From positions 1 to 37,968 of IMG/VR virus record IMGVR_UViG_3300045006_000162: DNA of 37,968 bases; one strand, given 5' to 3'. The stretch is from a virus. The notes under the pieces are model-generated. The model was not told the origin of the DNA, did not search any database, and saw nothing but the letters and a program-made list of their open reading frames with translations. Below, one piece after another: positions 8,346 to 17,270 of the stretch. The position numbers and the translations under genes were made by a program. Every line of letters starts with the position of its first letter. Position 1 is the first letter of the stretch.

Positions 8346-9196
8346 TATTTTTTAATTTCCCAAAAATCGTTATATTTTTCAATTACTAAATCATTCATCG
8401 CACTGACAATCAAATCTTTGTCCATGTGATATAATCCAGCACAACATAAAGAATTTATTTCTATTACTCTATATTCTTCATCGCCATCAAAATCTACACA
8501 AGCGATGTCTATTGTATAAGCCGGATCTGGAAAATCTGTTGGTAAATTTTCTATGACAATATTAGCAAAAATAAGAGCTCTTTCATCTACAGTTCTTTCC
8601 TCTGTTTTTTCTCCATTCATCATATAAACACAACCATCCACCACTTTCCCATTTATTACAGCAAATCTGCTTTCTTTTAAAATATTTTTACAAGGAGATA
8701 TGACAACTAATTGATCTATATCTACTCCGCCATAAGAATTTATAAGAGTTTCATATTCAGATTCAAAATTATCCATGTTTATAATTTGTCCCGGAAAAGT
8801 CTTATATCCATTTGACGGTCGAATGAATATTTTTGATTCAAAATAAGATTTCCACCTTTTCAAATCATTTAATCCCATCATACGATAAGTTGAATTTAAA
8901 AGATGTTTACCAAACATACCATAATATTTATAGCACTCATAATTATCTATCGTAAGAAATATACCCGGAACGAAATCAGTTTTTGCATATAATTCTCTTC
9001 CACGTTGGAGAGATCCATAAAAAATGGTACAATCTTTATTTGTGAATTTATTTTTAATTTGTTTATTGAAATTGAATTTTAAATGATCTGTATCATCGAA
9101 CAAATAACATTTAGCCCCCGATTTTTCAATCGCTGCGACTAATTGTTCCTCATACTCGGGAAACATATGTTTTTCGACAATCCAAACTGGTTTCAT
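8345..9196 (-). CDS. ATP-grasp protein, R2K-clade-like peptide/amide ligase
   Basis: This 283-residue ATP-grasp enzyme resembles the R2K clade found in phages and bacteria, predicted to be amidoligases acting on peptides or proteins. Seen in order: F-I-R-P-S-N-G-Y-K-T-F-P-G (124-136, the clade Arg and Lys), K-N-I-L-K-E-S-R-F-A-V-I-N-G-K-V-V (170-186, the second Lys/Arg region), Y-T-I-D-I-A-C-V-D (227-235) and R-V-I-E-I-N-S-L (243-250), whose Glu and Asn bind metal. The N-terminal 90 residues probably form the pre-ATP-grasp domain. It is joined by a one-base overlap to the TTL-like ligase. The reaction (amide bond formation with ATP to ADP) follows from the family. The target is not evident. 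Confidence 0.8.
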   Translation of the reverse strand: MKPVWIVEKHMFPEYEEQLVAAIEKSGAKCYLFDDTDHLKFNFNKQIKNKFTNKDCTIFYGSLQRGRELYAKTDFVPGIFLTIDNYECYKYYGMFGKHLLNSTYRMMGLNDLKRWKSYFESKIFIRPSNGYKTFPGQIINMDNFESEYETLINSYGGVDIDQLVVISPCKNILKESRFAVINGKVVDGCVYMMNGEKTEERTVDERALIFANIVIENLPTDFPDPAYTIDIACVDFDGDEEYRVIEINSLCCAGLYHMDKDLIVSAMNDLVIEKYNDFWEIKK

Positions 9197-9269
9197 TTTC
9201 TTTTTCTATTTATGAAATGCTAAAATCATAATTAGTGTAATAAAAATTAATAAAAATTTTATTGGTTTT

Positions 9270-9521
9270 TTAATATCCTGGATCTTCTGTTGGCGGTCTA
9301 TGATCTGGATGGTTCATATAATCATCCATTCTTTTCATCAAAGCTTTAGCCGATTTGTAATCTTGTCCCGTGTACTGTTGTAAAATTGCTATAGTATATT
9401 CTTCAGTAATTTCCTTAGCGTTATACACGCTGATTACATTTTCAGCCACATCATCGAAAGATACATGGTCGTCGACCATTGTAACAAAAGATTTGCTATT
9501 AAGTTCTTTTGTAAGATTCAT
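9270..9521 (-). CDS. 83-residue protein, unknown
   Basis: I do not recognise this protein. It is mostly helical by appearance, with an acidic middle (V-D-D-H-V-S-F-D-D-V-A-E-N-V) and a second helix around Y-K-S-A-K-A-L-M-K-R-M-D-D-Y-M. It ends with a proline-rich tail, H-R-P-P-T-E-D-P-G-Y. No cysteines or membrane segment. It lies 20 bases downstream of the 84-residue membrane-anchored gene and 73 bases upstream of the R2K ligase, in the same direction, so it belongs to the long minus-strand unit. The 9197-9269 gap holds no convincing gene, only a short hydrophobic frame without a start codon. Confidence 0.65.
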   Translation of the reverse strand: MNLTKELNSKSFVTMVDDHVSFDDVAENVISVYNAKEITEEYTIAILQQYTGQDYKSAKALMKRMDDYMNHPDHRPPTEDPGY

Positions 9522-9541
9522 TTATTCAAATTTTTTAACAT

Positions 9542-9796
9542 TCACTTTATCGAATTATAAATTATATTTTTTTGATACCAACCTATAATAGTTTTATCTT
9601 TGTAATTGACAACTACAGAATCAACGTTCATTTTTCCTGTGAATTTACCATCAAATCCGTAATAATGTATTTCTGCCGACTTCTGAACTTCAACAGTTGT
9701 TGGTTTCTTATGATTATCTATGAATGGATCAATGACAAAAACATCAAGAAAAATATAACCAATTACAAATATTATTCCTATCCAAATGTGTTTCAT
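9542..9796 (-). CDS. Membrane-anchored small protein, unknown
   Basis: The 84-residue protein has an N-terminal hydrophobic segment (residues 4-24, I-W-I-G-I-I-F-V-I-G-Y-I-F-L-D-V-F-V) after M-K-H and no obvious signal-peptidase site. It is probably anchored with the rest outside the cytoplasm or, less likely, inside. The soluble part looks like beta structure (I-H-Y-Y-G-F-D-G-K-F-T-G-K and V-D-S-V-V-V-N-Y-K-D-K-T). An AGGAG Shine-Dalgarno sequence seven bases before the ATG, rare in this window, supports the start. That ATG overlaps the stop of a 30-residue gene in ATGA. Function unknown. Confidence 0.7.
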   Translation of the reverse strand: MKHIWIGIIFVIGYIFLDVFVIDPFIDNHKKPTTVEVQKSAEIHYYGFDGKFTGKMNVDSVVVNYKDKTIIGWYQKNIIYNSIK

Positions 9797-9885
9797 AAAT
9801 ATTCTCCTAAAATTTCTTTTTTAATTGTTTTATATTTTCCATTAACGAGGATAAAAGATTTTTTTCTTGTAATTAATTTTTTCAT
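9793..9885 (-). CDS. 30-residue basic peptide, unknown
   Basis: A short frame encodes M-K-K-L-I-T-R-K-K-S-F-I-L-V-N-G-K-Y and then K-T-I-K-K-E-I-L-G-E-Y-L. It is strongly basic with no membrane segment. The stop overlaps the next start as ATGA, and the Shine-Dalgarno sequence of the next gene lies inside its last codons, the usual layout for coupled phage genes. It may be a real peptide or mainly a leader for the next gene. Confidence 0.45.
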   Translation of the reverse strand: MKKLITRKKSFILVNGKYKTIKKEILGEYL

Positions 9886-9942
9886 TATGATACAAAAGTA
9901 TAAAATAAAATTGAAAATACAAAATTATTATTCAATTAGTTA

Positions 9943-11565
<1,623 letters not shown>

Positions 11566-11631
11566 TTAATAATTATTTTTTAAATATTCCATTGTTTTAG
11601 CTTCTAAAACTACATCGTGTAAATGTCTCAA

Positions 11632-11889
11632 TCATTTTTTTTTGAAAATATGAATTTTTTTATTTTCATCATCTTCTTTGTGTTCTCTATAAAAATCTAC
11701 CATTCTACCAATAGCAAAAGATTCACCATCACTAAGAAATTTATGTTTTTGATCGAGATAATCAGCAAGCTCATCCATCGAAAATTTATTCCAATCGACA
11801 AACGTGCATTTTTCAGAAACCTTTATATCGTCTTTATCTCTATTTGGATCGGTTTCTTTCAACCTATCTTTTTTATAATTCCATTTCAT
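11632..11889 (-). CDS. 85-residue charged protein, unknown
   Basis: This is an unrecognised, strongly charged protein. It starts M-K-W-N-Y-K-K-D-R-L and contains a helical middle (F-S-M-D-E-L-A-D-Y-L-D-Q-K-H-K-F-L-S-D-G-E-S-F-A-I-G-R). It ends in a Lys tail coded by a nine-A run just before TGA. Its start overlaps the stop of the 57-residue gene as ATGA. In-frame after the TGA, a further 21 codons stay open up to base 11571, starting with TTG. That may be a tiny separate peptide or chance. Function unknown. Confidence 0.65.
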   Translation of the reverse strand: MKWNYKKDRLKETDPNRDKDDIKVSEKCTFVDWNKFSMDELADYLDQKHKFLSDGESFAIGRMVDFYREHKEDDENKKIHIFKKK

Positions 11890-12059
11890 TTTTGTTTAAT
11901 TATTTTATTTGACGGAATTGTTTTTTCTTCTGCTTTTGCGTAAAATCCAAAATCTCTAAGAAGTTGAGTATTGGCTTCAATTCTTTTAACTTTTTTATTA
12001 TGATTTTTTTTATTTTTATTAAAGATTTTTTTTATTCTTTTTTTAGCTGATCTTCCCAT
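11886..12059 (-). CDS. 57-residue very basic protein, unknown
   Basis: The frame begins ATG inside the end of the preceding gene (28-base overlap) and encodes M-G-R-S-A-K-K-R-I-K-K-I-F-N-K, a Lys/Asn-rich stretch, then I-E-A-N-T-Q-L-L-R-D-F-G-F-Y-A-K-A-E-E-K. About one third of the residues are Lys or Arg, so it could bind nucleic acid. A resemblance to small ribosomal proteins is only compositional. The stop overlaps the start of the 85-residue gene in ATGA. The good fit at both ends and the sensible protein sequence argue for a real gene. Confidence 0.6.
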   Translation of the reverse strand: MGRSAKKRIKKIFNKNKKNHNKKVKRIEANTQLLRDFGFYAKAEEKTIPSNKIIKQK

Positions 12060-12253
12060 ATATTTTCTTTATTTTTTGATTGAAGTTTTTCGAAATTACG
12101 ATTTATTTTTTCCATAGCTTCTTTTATGGTATCACCATCTCCAGAATTTGGATCTCCAATATTTATTTTTTCTAATTCATCTTCTTTTACAGGCGAAGAA
12201 TTGTCAAATTTCAAAATATTTTGAAAAGAGCTTATTCCATACCATTTTTTCAT
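12032..12253 (-). CDS. Small protein with tail-fibre-type G-D-x-I-x-x-A-x-x-K-I-N-x-N-F motif
   Basis: The 73-residue protein has an N-terminal part M-K-K-W-Y-G-I-S-S-F-Q and a central motif I-N-I-G-D-P-N-S-G-D-G-D-T-I then K-E-A-M-E-K-I-N-R-N-F-E-K-L. That element (G-D-x-(L/I)-x-x-A-F/M-x-K-I/V-N-x-N-F) is common in phage tail-fibre and other virion proteins, where it forms a short helical connector. Here it stands almost alone, so the protein may be a small virion component or an adaptor. It lies 16 bases after the M28-type peptidase gene. Function is otherwise unknown. Confidence 0.7.
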   Translation of the reverse strand: MKKWYGISSFQNILKFDNSSPVKEDELEKINIGDPNSGDGDTIKEAMEKINRNFEKLQSKNKENIWEDQLKKE

Positions 12254-12269
12254 ATTATTATATTATTTT

Positions 12270-13088
12270 TTAGAACCAATGTCCATATCTATATTCATCA
12301 TCTCCATAATCCCATCTACTATATCTATCAATATTTTTATCTTTTGTTTTATCTCCAATTGGAAGAGACTCCCAATCCATAAGACAAGCAGCTCTTGCCA
12401 AATCAGATAAGAATTTTATATCTGTTCGCTCGCCGTGTGAGTGCTCGCCAAAATAACCAACCGACAAATTTGTCACTTCGGGTATAATACCAATAAAAGA
12501 AGCGCTATCTGTAAATATACCAGTTGAATCTGGAACATATTTAAAACTTGAATTTTTATCATTTAACATTTTTGCCAAAGCTAACGCAAATTCTTGACTA
12601 CATCCGCGTCTTCCGATTTGGTGAGTAATAACTGAATGGTAAGCTCTTCTGTCAAAAGACACCATTCTATCATAATCTAAAAAGAAATTTCTATCTTTTT
12701 GAATTATACAATGAGCTCCTACCATGCCACTTTCTTCACCTTGAAAGAAATAATAAGTTCCTGGAACTTTTCTGTAAATCATATAAAGAAGAATGGTCAT
12801 TCCATTCTTATCATCACCGCCAAGAACACTATAGCCGTCAGTAGAAATCATATTACCTTGAATAACATGATTTACTTTCTGATATCTATAACATGCAGTG
12901 TCCATATGACAAGTAAAAATAGTTCTGCTGTCTCCTATTGTCATATAATAATTACCGCATCCATCTTCTCGAATTCTTTTTGGAAAATATTTCTCTAGTG
13001 TATACTCCATACCATATGGAATTGTGTATGAAGTTAAATCTAAAAATAATTGTTTTATGTTCATATTTTTCTCTATTATCTTTGCCAT
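12270..13088 (-). CDS. M28/M20-type zinc aminopeptidase-like protein
   Basis: The 272-residue protein has every ligand of a two-zinc exopeptidase: T-C-H-M-D-T (H61, D63), L-G-G-D-D-K-N-G (bridging Asp 92), Q-G-E-E-S-G-M-V-G (E118 and E119, catalytic base and ligand), S-F-D-R-R (D146) and G-E-H-S-H-G-E (H216 or H218). It lacks the lid domain of larger M20 enzymes and is nearer M28/M42 in size. It should remove residues from peptides in the cytoplasm, as no signal peptide is seen. The start at 13088 overlaps the previous stop; an internal ATG at 13064 (M-N-I-K-Q-L) is an alternative. Such a peptidase is unusual cargo for a phage. Its substrate is unknown. Confidence 0.85.
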   Translation of the reverse strand: MAKIIEKNMNIKQLFLDLTSYTIPYGMEYTLEKYFPKRIREDGCGNYYMTIGDSRTIFTCHMDTACYRYQKVNHVIQGNMISTDGYSVLGGDDKNGMTILLYMIYRKVPGTYYFFQGEESGMVGAHCIIQKDRNFFLDYDRMVSFDRRAYHSVITHQIGRRGCSQEFALALAKMLNDKNSSFKYVPDSTGIFTDSASFIGIIPEVTNLSVGYFGEHSHGERTDIKFLSDLARAACLMDWESLPIGDKTKDKNIDRYSRWDYGDDEYRYGHWF

Positions 13089-13303
13089 CTGTATTTATAA
13101 AGTCCTGCAATACTCAAATCAAACAAGATATTCTCCAAATCTTCTGAATGTGGAATATGTCCGTTTGTGTTGTAAAATAATCTCTCAAATCTTTTTGGAT
13201 TTTCTTTTTTGATTTTGTAGAAATAAATTTGAATATTACCTTTTACATTCGGCAATTCTTTCAAGATTTCTTGAGTGAGTTGTTGATAAGTTTGTTCTAT
13301 CAT
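13076..13303 (-). CDS. 75-residue protein, unknown
   Basis: I do not recognise this protein. It begins M-I-E-Q-T-Y-Q-Q-L-T-Q-E-I-L-K-E-L-P, a likely helix, followed by a strand-like I-Q-I-Y-F-Y-K-I-K and a basic segment N-P-K-R-F-E-R-L-F-Y. It ends Y-K-Y-R-W-Q-R. Its stop lies inside the start of the peptidase gene (13-base overlap), so both are probably translated from one message. It is 47 bases downstream of the next gene up. Confidence 0.65.
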   Translation of the reverse strand: MIEQTYQQLTQEILKELPNVKGNIQIYFYKIKKENPKRFERLFYNTNGHIPHSEDLENILFDLSIAGLYKYRWQR

Positions 13304-13350
13304 ATCTATATTTTTGCAAAATTACAATTTATAATTAGAATAAAAAAATT

Positions 13351-13701
13351 TTATTTTAATATTTTGTCAATCAATTTTGTTCTTCTTTCATTTATTACAA
13401 TATTTGGATTTTTATGAATTTTTATTGCCATTCTTTTTATGACTTCTGTGTAATAAGCAAATACTGTAGATTTTTTATTAGTTTTGTTATAATTTTTCCA
13501 ATTATCTAATAAATATTCATAAGTATAGTTTACATATAATTTTTTTGTTCTTAAATTTATAAATAACCAATTTTTCTTTGTTACTACCGTTTCTGTCATT
13601 CGAAGCAACATTTTTTTCAAATTATCTGTTGCAATCCCACTCTCTGATGATTTATCGAATTCCAATTTAAGTTCTTCTACATCCATATATTTAGTCCCCA
13701 T
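13351..13701 (-). CDS. 116-residue protein with C-terminal R-T-K-L-I-D-K-I-L tail
   Basis: The body is unrecognised: an N-terminal acidic helix (M-D-V-E-E-L-K-L-E-F-D), then T-K-K-N-W-L-F-I-N-L-R-T-K-K-L-Y-V-N-Y-T-Y, and a helical, basic second half. The last residues, R-T-K-L-I-D-K-I-L-K, are shared with three other unrelated small genes (ending at 17260, 17450 and 18447) and always close the protein. It is the first gene of the long minus-strand run. Divergent from the 191-residue gene, with 76 bases between the starts. Confidence 0.7.
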   Translation of the reverse strand: MGTKYMDVEELKLEFDKSSESGIATDNLKKMLLRMTETVVTKKNWLFINLRTKKLYVNYTYEYLLDNWKNYNKTNKKSTVFAYYTEVIKRMAIKIHKNPNIVINERRTKLIDKILK

Positions 13702-13763
13702 ACGTCGTTATAAAAGTTATCTTTTTTATCTTATTAAATTATAAAAGTTTTAAAACAGAAAAA

Positions 13764-13773
13764 TTATATATAG
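13764..13773 (+). promoter_or_regulatory. Candidate late promoter box TTATATATAG
   Basis: AAATTATATATAG ends at 13773 and GATT separates it from the ATG at 13778. The four-base spacing equals that of the boxes before 3940, 14365 and 30671. Confidence 0.5.
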
Positions 13774-13777
13774 GATT

Positions 13778-14353
13778 ATGATAAAAAGATCTCATTCTTA
13801 TATAAAAGAATCTGCTTCTACAGAATACAATATTGGAGATCATGTTGTGGTCAATGGAAATGTAGATGGTAAGATATTCAATGATTTTAAAGGCACCGTG
13901 TCAGACAAAGCGATTCTTATAGTATTTACAGATAGAGATGAAAACGGTAAATGTAAATATTATAAATATAAAGGAATATCTTATTATATAATAGAGGAAG
14001 ATTGGTGGGTGTCGCCGTACAATTTAAGTTATACGAAAATGCCAAAAAAAATATATTCAAAAATTGATCCTTATGGTGAAGAAAATTGGGAGGAAGAAAT
14101 TACAGAAACATTATATGTTTCCTCTTTAGGAACAGAAATTAAAAAATTAAAAAAAGAATATGATATAGTTGGAGAATTAAAAATAAATGCTATTAGATGT
14201 GGTAATTATAATCTTGCTGCTGTTTGTAGAGCTAAAGAAAGAACTTTATCAAAAAGACTCAAAAAATTAATAGAAAAAGGAGAAGAAGAAAAAGAAAACG
14301 ATGGGGGGAAAATAAAATGGTATAATAAAGGAAATTTTGAAGAAGAAAATTAA
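13778..14353 (+). CDS. Protein with capsid-targeting-like N-terminus, P-Y-G-E-E-x-W motif and UVR-like C-terminal helix pair
   Basis: The 191-residue protein starts M-I-K-R-S-H-S-Y-I-K-E-S, a predicted prohead-protease site after I-K-E. Residues 17-90 look like a small beta-barrel (Y-N-I-G-D-H-V-V-V-N-G, K-G-T-V-S-D-K-A, Y-Y-I-I-E-E-D-W-W-V) of SH3 or KOW style. Next comes D-P-Y-G-E-E-N-W-E-E-E (97-107, bases 14066-14089). The end holds a helix pair with N-Y-N-L-A-A-V-C-R-A-K-E-R like the UvrB/UvrC motif. The last residues K-W-Y-N-K-G-N-F-E-E-E-N resemble the tail of the gene at 14703. The AT box lies four bases upstream. I infer a late, possibly packaged protein. Confidence 0.8.
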   Translation: MIKRSHSYIKESASTEYNIGDHVVVNGNVDGKIFNDFKGTVSDKAILIVFTDRDENGKCKYYKYKGISYYIIEEDWWVSPYNLSYTKMPKKIYSKIDPYGEENWEEEITETLYVSSLGTEIKKLKKEYDIVGELKINAIRCGNYNLAAVCRAKERTLSKRLKKLIEKGEEEKENDGGKIKWYNKGNFEEEN

Positions 14354-14360
14354 TATATAA
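14350..14360 (+). promoter_or_regulatory. Candidate late promoter box TTAATATATAA
   Basis: TTAATATATAA overlaps the stop of the preceding gene, and GAAT separates it from the ATG at 14365. It has the same four-base spacing as the boxes at 3945, 13764 and 30657. Confidence 0.45.
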
Positions 14361-14364
14361 GAAT

Positions 14365-14706
14365 ATGAAAATTAAAAAATATACAGAATTTTTAAATGAA
14401 GCTGATGCACCAGCTCCAGCCCCAACATCAGCGCCTGCGGTGCAACCAACGGCTCAGCCATCAGCACAACCAGCACAAGCACAACCATCTGGAATCACTC
14501 AAACAGAGCAACCACAATCGACAGAAGAAAAAAGTGGAGATCTTTCTAATTATAATAACGAAAGCGCTACAAAATTTCCAGATACAGTTAAGAAAATGGT
14601 TGATATGCTGAAAGATATGGATAAAGAAGGTCTTATTAAAGTAAGAAATGTTATAGCTGAGGTGAAAGGCATGGGAGACGCAAAAGCTGAAATAGGTAAA
14701 TTATGA
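14365..14706 (+). CDS. Small Pro/Ala-rich protein with capsid-targeting-like N-terminus
   Basis: The 113-residue protein starts M-K-I-K-K-Y-T-E-F-L-N-E-A, very close in pattern to the T4 internal protein start M-K-T-Y-Q-E-F-I-A-E-A, with a predicted cut after L-N-E. Residues 14-45 are a flexible linker of Ala, Pro and Gln (A-P-A-P-A-P-T-S-A-P-A), richer in C and G than the genome around it. The C-terminal 50 residues form a likely helix pair (D-T-V-K-K-M-V-D-M-L-K-D-M-D-K-E-G-L). The stop overlaps the next start as TTATGA. This is the best match in the window to a packaged head protein. Role inferred. Confidence 0.8.
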   Translation: MKIKKYTEFLNEADAPAPAPTSAPAVQPTAQPSAQPAQAQPSGITQTEQPQSTEEKSGDLSNYNNESATKFPDTVKKMVDMLKDMDKEGLIKVRNVIAEVKGMGDAKAEIGKL

Positions 14707-15179
14707 AATCTTTCGAAAATTTTTTAAATGAAGAATTAAGAAAATTATCAATGTCAGAAGCTAAACCAGAAGTTAAATTACTGACATTGAAAGGCGATGA
14801 TTATGAAACTGCGAGTTATTACGACAAAAATATAATATCTTTAATGAAAAGTAAAATGAACATAGAATCCAGAAATTATATTTCAGATTTAATAGAAGCG
14901 ACTAAAGGGAAAAAAGTTCTTTTTTATAATACAAAAGACGGACAAAGCATCAAAAAAGAAAGAATATCTTTGGGTGGATATTGGAAAAAAGATCAATTTA
15001 GTATTGATGGTTGGCAATTTATGTTAAAAGGTACAAAAAAGGATTATGTTGTTAATATGTTCAATCATATAGGATATTATGATAAAGCAACTAAAATATC
15101 TAAAAAATATGAACCTAAAACCACTGTAAAATGGTATAAAGGTGGTGGCAAATTTGGAGATGAAGAAGAATGGTTGTAA
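14703..15179 (+). CDS. Protein with capsid-targeting-like N-terminus, unknown
   Basis: The 158-residue protein starts M-K-S-F-E-N-F-L-N-E-E with a predicted cut after L-N-E. The rest is unrecognised: I-S-L-M-K-S-K-M, then G-K-K-V-L-F-Y-N-T-K-D-G and S-L-G-G-Y-W-K-K-D-Q-F and W-Q-F-M-L-K-G-T-K. It ends K-W-Y-K-G-G-G-K-F-G-D-E-E-E-W-L, which resembles the C-terminus of the 191-residue gene two places upstream (K-W-Y-N-K-G-N-F-E-E-E-N). It begins in an ATGA overlap with the Pro/Ala-rich gene, so the two are translated together. Confidence 0.8.
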   Translation: MKSFENFLNEELRKLSMSEAKPEVKLLTLKGDDYETASYYDKNIISLMKSKMNIESRNYISDLIEATKGKKVLFYNTKDGQSIKKERISLGGYWKKDQFSIDGWQFMLKGTKKDYVVNMFNHIGYYDKATKISKKYEPKTTVKWYKGGGKFGDEEEWL

Positions 15180-15210
15180 AATTGATATAATAAAAAAACA
15201 TGAAAATTTT

Positions 15211-15591
15211 ATGAAAAATATAAAGACATTTGAACAATTTGATGTAAACGATCCTTATGGTGAGGAAATAGACGCTGATTTATCATTATCTCAAGATGAT
15301 ATCCCATATGATGAAATAACAGGTATTGATGATCTTATAGATATTGATGATCTTTATAATGTAATGGTTAACTACTTAGAGCAGGCTAATATTATTTATT
15401 GTAATTATGTTAATGAAAACCCAGATGAGATAGATAACTGTACATCTCCAGAAGACGCTATGGAATGTCTTGGTGAAATTGAAGAAGATCACGGCCTATA
15501 TAGCCAGGCTCAAGAATTGTTGAATAGAATTGATGAACTTCAGGATCAAATAGATAAAATAGAATCTGAAGAATATTTCAACGATGATTAA
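15211..15591 (+). CDS. Acidic protein with N-terminal D-P-Y-G-E-E motif
   Basis: The ATG at 15211 is preferred over the longer open frame from 15142, because it gives M-K-N-I-K-T-F-E-Q-F, in the style of the small-protein family here, and avoids a 38-base overlap. Residues 14-19 are D-P-Y-G-E-E (bases 15250-15267), with no Trp after them (I-D-A-D). The rest of the 126 residues is highly acidic, with I-D-D-L-I-D-I-D-D-L-Y and a C-terminal coiled coil (Q-E-L-L-N-R-I-D-E-L-Q-D-Q-I-D-K-I). There is no L-x-E cut site at the N-terminus. It converges with the gp46 gene, overlapping its end by four bases. Function unknown. Confidence 0.75.
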   Translation: MKNIKTFEQFDVNDPYGEEIDADLSLSQDDIPYDEITGIDDLIDIDDLYNVMVNYLEQANIIYCNYVNENPDEIDNCTSPEDAMECLGEIEEDHGLYSQAQELLNRIDELQDQIDKIESEEYFNDD

Positions 15592-17270
15592 TTTTCTTTT
15601 ATAAATGAATATCCATTTACTTTCTCAACATTAATTACTCTATCAAAATGAACTGTATCAAATTTTAAAGGTGTCGCTATTATTACATTTATATCATTTA
15701 TTTCAGAAAACTTACGCAAAACTTTTAAAATCAAATCAACATTCTCATCATCAACTGATGCGAAAACTTCATCCATAAATAAAATGTTTGTTTTCTTGTT
15801 CATGCTAATAACCATTTCCATATATGATAAGGCAATAGCCACGTTTATTTTTCTAGCTTCGCCCGTAGATAATGATTCTACATGAATATCATCAATATAT
15901 CTTTCTTTAATTATAGCGTCAAAACTATCGTCGAGTCTTACATTATATTTAGATTCAAGCTCGATAAGATATCTAGACAAATGTTCATTTATAGGATCTA
16001 CAACCGTTTTTATAATACCACGTCTTATTCCTTTTTCTGATAATATTTCTACAAGTTTTTCGTATTTTAATATTCTTTTGTTTAGATTTTCTAATCCCTT
16101 ACTATATTTTTCATTCTCTTTTTCTAGAATATCTATATTTTTATTTAATTCACCAATTGATATATTGTTAGAAACTTTATCGCGAATATCTTTCAGTTCT
16201 CTTTTAATAATATCATATTGAAATTCTTTATCATGAATTTCTTTTAACATACCACCTCTCTCAACCACTTTTGAAGAATATTCTCTTTTTAAGTTATTAA
16301 GACTCTTTTTAATTTCTAATAAATCTTTTGAAGCCTCTCTATATTCTTCTTCTAATTTGGCTAACTCCTCTAAATGCGAGTCGTCTGTTAGAATCGTTCC
16401 ACAAAACGGACAATTTCCCGAGCGAAATATGTCTAATTTTTTTGATAATTCTTCTAGTTGAAGCTCGTCTGACATTATTTTATTTCTTTTTCCTTGTAAA
16501 ACTTCCTTTTTAGAAACAATATCAGGCCAAGTTAATTGAAGATTTTCTTTCATCTCACGAATTTCGCTTTTGAGTGTTATATAACTATTTTTATATTCTA
16601 ACATTTTTTCTTTATCAATTTTGCTTCCTGTTATTTCTAAAATGTTTTGAATATTATTCTTATATGTCTCAACAGTGTTTGTATTTGTGAGAACCATCCC
16701 CTCAAGTTTTTCTCTACGTTTATATTCATTTTTCAATAATTCTTTTGCTATTGAAAAATAAATATCTATTTCATCGATATTAAATAATTTATTGAGAAGT
16801 TTTCTTTTTGTATCTGTATCAAGATTAATGAAATTGGCAAAATCGGCTAGATTTAATGAAACAAGAGATTTATAAGTATTATATTCTATGCCTATAATAT
16901 CATCTTTTTCATATTGTTGCATCAACTCATATTTATCTGTCCTATCGACATCATTTACATTTATTTTGAATCCTTTTGGACTGAGCTTTCTATTTATAAC
17001 TACATTATCATTATTCCAATTTACAAAATCTATTTCAACTTCAAGATTTTTGTTTGTTCTATTTGGAAGTATATAAGATGGAACACGTTTAGTGTTCTTA
17101 CCTCTTACTATATTAAAAAGAGCAAAATCAATAGACTCTAGTAAACTACTTTTACCATTTGCGTTTTGACCATTTAAAAGTATAAGACTACCACCTTTGT
17201 TAAAAGATAGTTTTTGTAAAGCGTTTCCATAGCTTTTAAAATTTCTAAGACTTATAGAGTTAATTATCAT
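15588..17270 (-). CDS. 46: Recombination endonuclease subunit, T4 gp46/Rad50-like
   Basis: This 560-residue SMC-like ATPase works with a gp47/Mre11 nuclease to resect DNA ends for recombination-dependent replication. Walker A is G-Q-N-A-N-G-K-S-S (34-42). Two coiled-coil arms flank a zinc hook, N-C-P-F-C-G (C287, C290). The signature is L-S-T-G-E-A-R-K (467-474), with Thr where Gly is usual. Walker B is I-L-F-M-D-E-V-F-A-S-V-D, followed by I-I-A-T-P-L as the switch region. Its length equals that of T4 gp46. Its start codon lies inside the last codons of a 65-residue gene. The gp47 partner is not in the window. Confidence 0.95.
   Translation of the reverse strand: MIINSISLRNFKSYGNALQKLSFNKGGSLILLNGQNANGKSSLLESIDFALFNIVRGKNTKRVPSYILPNRTNKNLEVEIDFVNWNNDNVVINRKLSPKGFKINVNDVDRTDKYELMQQYEKDDIIGIEYNTYKSLVSLNLADFANFINLDTDTKRKLLNKLFNIDEIDIYFSIAKELLKNEYKRREKLEGMVLTNTNTVETYKNNIQNILEITGSKIDKEKMLEYKNSYITLKSEIREMKENLQLTWPDIVSKKEVLQGKRNKIMSDELQLEELSKKLDIFRSGNCPFCGTILTDDSHLEELAKLEEEYREASKDLLEIKKSLNNLKREYSSKVVERGGMLKEIHDKEFQYDIIKRELKDIRDKVSNNISIGELNKNIDILEKENEKYSKGLENLNKRILKYEKLVEILSEKGIRRGIIKTVVDPINEHLSRYLIELESKYNVRLDDSFDAIIKERYIDDIHVESLSTGEARKINVAIALSYMEMVISMNKKTNILFMDEVFASVDDENVDLILKVLRKFSEINDINVIIATPLKFDTVHFDRVINVEKVNGYSFIKEN

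Noticed and set aside
9197-9269. Hydrophobic open stretch between the 83-residue gene and the R2K ligase
   Set aside because: It has no ATG, GTG or TTG start that gives more than a few residues.
11571-11634. Open frame continuing in phase after the TGA of the 85-residue gene, suggesting readthrough
   Set aside because: Only 21 further codons are open, with a TTG just after the stop and no supporting motif. Chance or a tiny peptide is as likely.
11886-12034. Apparent readthrough of the TAA at 12032 into a coding-looking stretch
   Set aside because: The coding-looking stretch is in another frame and has its own ATG at 12059, so it is a normal overlapping gene.
15142-15210. Longer N-terminus for the acidic D-P-Y-G-E-E gene
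   Set aside because: The extension overlaps the previous gene by 38 bases and would hide the typical M-K-N-I-K-T-F-E-Q-F start at 15211.
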